DNA of 64,000 nucleotides from Nitrospira sp. (GTDB lineage: Bacteria; Nitrospirota; Nitrospiria; Nitrospirales; Nitrospiraceae). The position numbers and the translations under genes were made by a program. Numbering within the stretch: position 1 is the stretch's first letter; each line of letters starts with the position of its first letter. Below, piece by piece: positions 62,815 through 64,000 of this stretch. The notes under the pieces are model-generated. The model was given only the letters and a program-made list of their open reading frames with translations. It ran no database searches and had not been told where the DNA came from. The stretch is from positions 1 through 64,000 of the forward strand of contig JARFXQ010000010.1 in NCBI GenBank assembly GCA_029194725.1. Direction: 5' to 3'.

Positions 62815-63140
62815 CATTAACTCCAACGTTCAGCGGCTGTCAGACTAGGAGAACTACGAGCTTGTCATGAACCAAAGCATTTGATGGAATAATACGTGGA
62901 TGAAGGTAGCTCCTGGCGGGTGCCCACCCGCAAGCAGCGAGAGATTTCTTCTCCCTCGAGAGGAAATCTACCTTCACCTAGAATTTTGCGTCTCCTGGTA
63001 ACGACTAGGGTGCAGCCATGATCGATCATTCCTCTTTGGCTCAGCATGACCGTCCATTCACGGGATTTCCGTTGCACCGAACATAGCCCTATTCTGACAC
63101 CGGACCGATCACAAGATAGCTAACGTATTGGGGGCGGATA
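62815..63140. other. intergenic stretch with two hairpins
   Basis: GCGGGTGCCCACCCGC (62916-62931) and a longer stem AGATTTC/GAAATCT with inner pairing (62942-62969) lie here. A minus-strand 70-codon frame (GTG start) covers the area but is not convincing. The hairpins may end transcription of the PilZ-like gene. Confidence 0.4.
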
Positions 63141-63344
63141 ATGGAAAGACAACTCAACCACCGACTAGGACCTATACGACAGAACCTTCCTGGGAAAGCG
63201 TGCCCCTTCTGTGGAGGCAAGAGTTACCAACTTGTCCTCCGAGCTTCTGGGACACCTGACGATTCGAGCCTATTCGTTCGTTGCCGGCAATGTGGCCACC
63301 CACGAAGCCTGGATACGGACTTCAAGAGCGTCCTATGGATCTGA
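63141..63344 (+). CDS. small zinc-ribbon protein
   Basis: A 67-aa protein with two CxxC pairs (ACPFCGGKSY and VRCRQCGHPRS), a typical zinc ribbon. The ribosome-binding site is weak (GGGGGCGG). Function unknown; similar to other tiny Zn-ribbon proteins in this genome. Confidence 0.55.
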   Translation: MERQLNHRLGPIRQNLPGKACPFCGGKSYQLVLRASGTPDDSSLFVRCRQCGHPRSLDTDFKSVLWI

Positions 63345-63383
63345 CTTCGATCAGTCCGAGCTAACGAAAATGGAGGTTACCTT

Positions 63384-63674
63384 ATGCCGTTTCGCCAACT
63401 GCGATCGTATATCGAAGGCACTCGTCAAAAGTGGAAGGCCCTCCACATGCTGGCCCTCAGCGGCGTCGTACGACCAAGCCATGTCGAACTTCTCTATGCG
63501 ATCCCACTTTTGAACAATGAAAACGAATCTAGCCCTTTCCAGAAGAACTCTGCAACCGCAGTCCGACCGGCGAGCCTCCTACAAAGATTCTTCGAGCTGC
63601 TATCCTGGCCCACGAAGGATGATAGATCACCATGGCAACCCTCTATCCAGCAACAACCGCCGCAGGCCTCGTAA
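63384..63674 (+). CDS. hypothetical protein, 96 aa
   Basis: The ATG at 63384 has GGAGG 7 nt upstream. The N-terminal half is helical (RQLRSYIEGTRQKWKALHML, LYAIPLLNN) and the C-terminal half is polar and Gln/Pro-rich. No family is recognised. It follows the zinc-ribbon gene by 39 bp. Confidence 0.45.
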   Translation: MPFRQLRSYIEGTRQKWKALHMLALSGVVRPSHVELLYAIPLLNNENESSPFQKNSATAVRPASLLQRFFELLSWPTKDDRSPWQPSIQQQPPQAS

Positions 63675-63941
63675 AAATATCTCTACGTGCGTCTGTCCGT
63701 TCGTCACGTTTGATATCTCTGTTTGTCCAGGACATGCGACGACTTGTTCCTGAACCTGTCCGCAGCAGGAGGCCCATCGAAAACCGTTTTGAAGATAGAT
63801 AAGGTGTAGCCGTATAGCCGAAGCATCATTCCTCTCTTGTACCCTTCCCATAGGCTGAGGTATGATGCCACTTCGTTGATGACTCCCGCCCTGGCGACCC
63901 CTTCCGCCCTGGATGCGGCGTGATCCATTTAATGATGACGT

Positions 63942-64000
63942 GGAGAGGTGGCCGAGTGGCCGAAGGCAACGGTTTGCTAAACCGTCGTAGGGACAAAATC
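63942..64000 (+). tRNA. tRNA-Ser (anticodon GCT), partial
   Basis: The 5' part of a class II tRNA: GGAGAGGTGGCCGAGTGGCC (acceptor, D arm) and the anticodon stem ACGGT/ACCGT around TTGCTAA (anticodon GCT, reading AGC/AGU). The long variable arm begins and the window ends inside it. Confidence 0.9.

Noticed and set aside
1..64000. CRISPR array or cas genes
   Set aside because: No regularly spaced direct repeats and no Cas-like protein seen on either strand.

Overview
The window looks like chromosome of a Nitrospira-type bacterium (phylum Nitrospirota). This is inferred from overall protein character and gene content (complete late cobalamin pathway with BluB, TonB-dependent corrinoid uptake, Lhr helicase, many small Cys-rich proteins and lipoproteins). 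No rRNA or other decisive marker is present.

Left part, 0-16.3 kb, minus strand: a B12 locus read from right to left. A cobalamin riboswitch (about 16.24-15.99 kb) precedes btuF-btuC-btuD and a C-N hydrolase. A second cobalamin riboswitch (about 12.04-11.80 kb) precedes a BtuB-like receptor, then cbiA, a 30-codon relic of cobO, a Cys-rich CWC protein, bluB, pduO, cobU, cobT, cobS, cbiB, cobD, cbiZ and cobQ. Most of these genes overlap by 4 nt. Together they import corrinoids, amidate, adenosylate, build dimethylbenzimidazole and attach the nucleotide loop; corrin-ring genes are not in the window.

16.4-25.1 kb: rpmB and two exported proteins are followed by tRNA-Gly(CCC) and a decaying accessory island. 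The island lies between the intact tRNA gene and a degenerate second copy of its 5' half. It holds three antibiotic-monooxygenase-fold (ABM) paralogues (one broken by TGA), a STAS protein, a Spy-like lipoprotein, an NmrA-like oxidoreductase, a broken FMN reductase, a frameshifted sigma-54 activator, and a decayed second copy of the ABM-STAS-Spy block interrupted by a 195-bp MITE.

25.1-46.6 kb: mostly core genes. These include tyrS, comEA, gcvH, ndk, a methyltransferase and a methyltransferase-glycosyltransferase fusion, a DUF2314 protein, a lytic transglycosylase, an MFS symporter, a cytochrome P450, a large lipoprotein, a histidine-phosphatase/6-phosphofructokinase fusion, lhr and a second glycosyltransferase.

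46.6-64 kb: small Cys-rich proteins, two LuxR/NarL-type regulators, a CPBP membrane protease, a toxin-antitoxin-like accessory stretch (DUF4160/DUF2442, a frameshifted SEC-C protein, HicBA, a GIY-YIG-like protein), a second MITE copy next to a complete ISL3-family insertion sequence, remnants, a decayed NDH-2 copy beside an intact NDH-2, a PilZ-like protein, and the start of tRNA-Ser(GCT) at the right edge.

No CRISPR array, prophage or classical multi-gene defence system was seen. The most unusual items are the cobO relic kept in the B12 operon, the phosphatase-PFK fusion, the duplicated and decaying ABM-STAS-Spy block with conserved inverted repeats, and the MITE pair with target duplications.
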